Positions 5,121 through 5,839 of a stretch of DNA of 5,839 nt are shown here, in pieces (the stretch's first letter is position 1; each line of letters begins with the position of its first letter). This stretch comes from Eubacteriales Family XIII. Incertae Sedis bacterium (GTDB lineage: Bacteria > Bacillota > Clostridia > Peptostreptococcales > Anaerovoracaceae): contig JAIRSA010000041.1 in NCBI GenBank assembly GCA_031255695.1, positions 1 through 5,839 on the forward strand, read 5' to 3'. A program made the translations under genes and the position numbers. A model generated the notes under the pieces. That model saw only the letters and a program-made list of their open reading frames with translations, did no database searches and was not told where the DNA came from.

Positions 5121-5839
5121 ATGGACAGACTTAGATTTGGGCTGATAGGCTGCGGCAGGATTGCACACAGCCATGCTGTGGCGCTGGGCAATAACAGTGG
5201 CGCGGCAGTTCTGGCGGCCGTATGCGATATAGACGCCGGCAGGGCGGGGGAACTGGCGGAGAGCTACTGCGGGATCCCGCAGGCTGGCGGCGGGGCCGGA
5301 GAAGCTGGCGGGGCGGGTCACGCATCCGCAAGCGGGGCGGCTGGCGCACATGGGCCGGCGCAGGCGCTGGATCAGACGGTCCGGCGGCAAGGACCGGCGG
5401 GGGCGTTGGCGCAGGCCGGCGCTTGCAGGCCCGCCGTATTTGCTGACCGCCGGGAGATGCTGCGGCAGACAGAGCTGGACGCCGTGGCGATCTGTACCGA
5501 AAGCGGCAGCCACGCGGAAATAGCCGTGGACTGCCTGGAGCGGGGCCTGCATGTGCTGGTGGAGAAGCCGTTGGCGCTGTCCATGGCCGACGCGGACAGG
5601 ATGATCGGGCTCGCGGCCCGCAAAGGCCTGAGGCTGGGCGTGTGCCACCAGAACCGCTTCAACCCCGCCATCCAGAAACTCAGGCGGGCGGTGGACGACG
5701 GAAGGTTCGGCAGGATCGTCAACGGGACCGCGCGCATACTCTGGAACAGGAATATGGAGTATTACAGCCAAGCGCCGTGGCGGGGGACATGGAAGCACGA
5801 CGGCGGCACGCTGATGAACCAGTGCATACACAATATCGA
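5121..5839 (+). CDS. wbpB: Gfo/Idh/MocA family oxidoreductase, probably UDP-N-acetyl-2-amino-2-deoxyglucuronate dehydrogenase (3' partial)
   Basis: The frame stays open to the window edge (239 full codons), so the C-terminal part is missing. The WbpB/WlbA family oxidises C3 of UDP-GlcNAc-uronic acid with NAD to the 3-keto sugar, which an aminotransferase then uses. The N-terminal Rossmann motif is FGLIGCGRIAHSHA (6-19), followed by AAVCDIDAGRA (32-42). VAICTESGSHAEIA (122-135) and the catalytic EKP (148-150) end the NAD domain. HQNRFNPAIQKL (176-187), GRFGRIVNGTARILWNR (194-210), YYSQAPWRGTW (214-224) and GGTLMNQCIHNI (228-239, conserved H237) are typical of the WbpB/WlbA branch. Between GIP (51-53) and RPAVFADRREML (103-114), where relatives have only a few residues, lies a Gly/Ala-rich insert of about 49 residues. 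The gene follows wbpA by 47 bases and is probably in the same operon. The family is secure; the exact substrate rests on the wbpA-wbpB pairing. Confidence 0.88.
   Translation, partial: MDRLRFGLIGCGRIAHSHAVALGNNSGAAVLAAVCDIDAGRAGELAESYCGIPQAGGGAGEAGGAGHASASGAAGAHGPAQALDQTVRRQGPAGALAQAGACRPAVFADRREMLRQTELDAVAICTESGSHAEIAVDCLERGLHVLVEKPLALSMADADRMIGLAARKGLRLGVCHQNRFNPAIQKLRRAVDDGRFGRIVNGTARILWNRNMEYYSQAPWRGTWKHDGGTLMNQCIHNI
5280..5426 (+). other. In-frame Gly/Ala-rich low-complexity insert within the wbpB-like gene
   Basis: Residues 54-102 of the oxidoreductase are almost only Gly, Ala, Gln, Pro, Arg, Ser and His, and fall inside an otherwise well-conserved Rossmann domain. The DNA is GC-rich with internal near-repeats: GCTGGCGG at 5283 and 5304, GCTGGCGC at 5340, GGCGCAGGC at 5357 and 5408, and a 19-base imperfect duplication (15 of 19 equal) between 5352-5370 and 5391-5409, which gives the paired peptides GPAQAL and GPAGAL 13 residues apart. 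The flanking protein aligns normally on both sides, so the frame is kept. The edges are estimates from memory of the family. Confidence 0.65.

Noticed and set aside
5107..5145. Twelve-codon leader ORF before the wbpB-like gene
   Set aside because: Its ATG is only one base after the Shine-Dalgarno, too tight for good initiation, and the peptide has no recognisable attenuator character.
5097..5831. 244-codon minus-strand frame opposite the wbpB-like gene
   Set aside because: It is antisense to a gene with strong Gfo/Idh/MocA motifs; the product is Arg/Pro-rich with no family resemblance.
1..5839. A new defence, mobile or signalling system
   Set aside because: All six genes belong to well-known polysaccharide families in an expected order; no transposase, integrase, toxin, nuclease or att-like repeat is seen.

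Overview
The window is a stretch of a surface-polysaccharide (capsule, exopolysaccharide or O-antigen type) biosynthesis locus. Six genes lie on the + strand, all in the same direction, and both ends are cut by the window edge. In order they are: the C-terminal cupin part of a probable mannose-1-phosphate guanylyltransferase (manC-like), GDP-mannose 4,6-dehydratase (gmd), a GT11 alpha-1,2-fucosyltransferase, a GT2 glycosyltransferase, a nucleotide-sugar dehydrogenase of the UDP-GlcNAc 6-dehydrogenase type (wbpA-like), and a Gfo/Idh/MocA oxidoreductase of the WbpB/WlbA type that runs off the right edge. Gaps between genes are 29, 131, 14, 192 and 47 bases. No T-tract terminator or clear promoter is visible, so one transcript is the simplest reading.

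The genes fall into two sugar-nucleotide branches plus two transferases. The left branch (manC, gmd) makes GDP-mannose and then GDP-4-keto-6-deoxy-mannose, the precursor of GDP-L-fucose. The fucosyltransferase would use that fucose, although no GDP-L-fucose synthase is inside the window. The right branch (wbpA, wbpB) oxidises UDP-GlcNAc to its uronic acid and then to the 3-keto form. These are the first two steps toward 2,3-diacetamido-uronic acids, and the matching aminotransferase and acetyltransferase would be expected beyond the right edge. The inferred product is a polysaccharide containing fucose and probably an acidic diacetamido sugar.

The organism is a bacterium with GC-rich DNA that nevertheless often uses AGG for arginine and ATA for isoleucine, and has purine-rich Shine-Dalgarno sites. 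Together with the style of the cupin and oxidoreductase sequences, this suggests a GC-rich anaerobic Firmicute (Clostridia/Christensenellales-like), but this is inference and weakly supported.

The gene content is ordinary for such loci, and I see no sign of a new defence or mobile system. The parts worth a second look are a Gly/Ala-rich insert of about 49 residues inside the Rossmann domain of the WbpB-like enzyme, a GC-rich imperfect tandem repeat filling the 192-base gap before wbpA, related short motifs in other gaps, and a changed HxRRxD motif in the fucosyltransferase.
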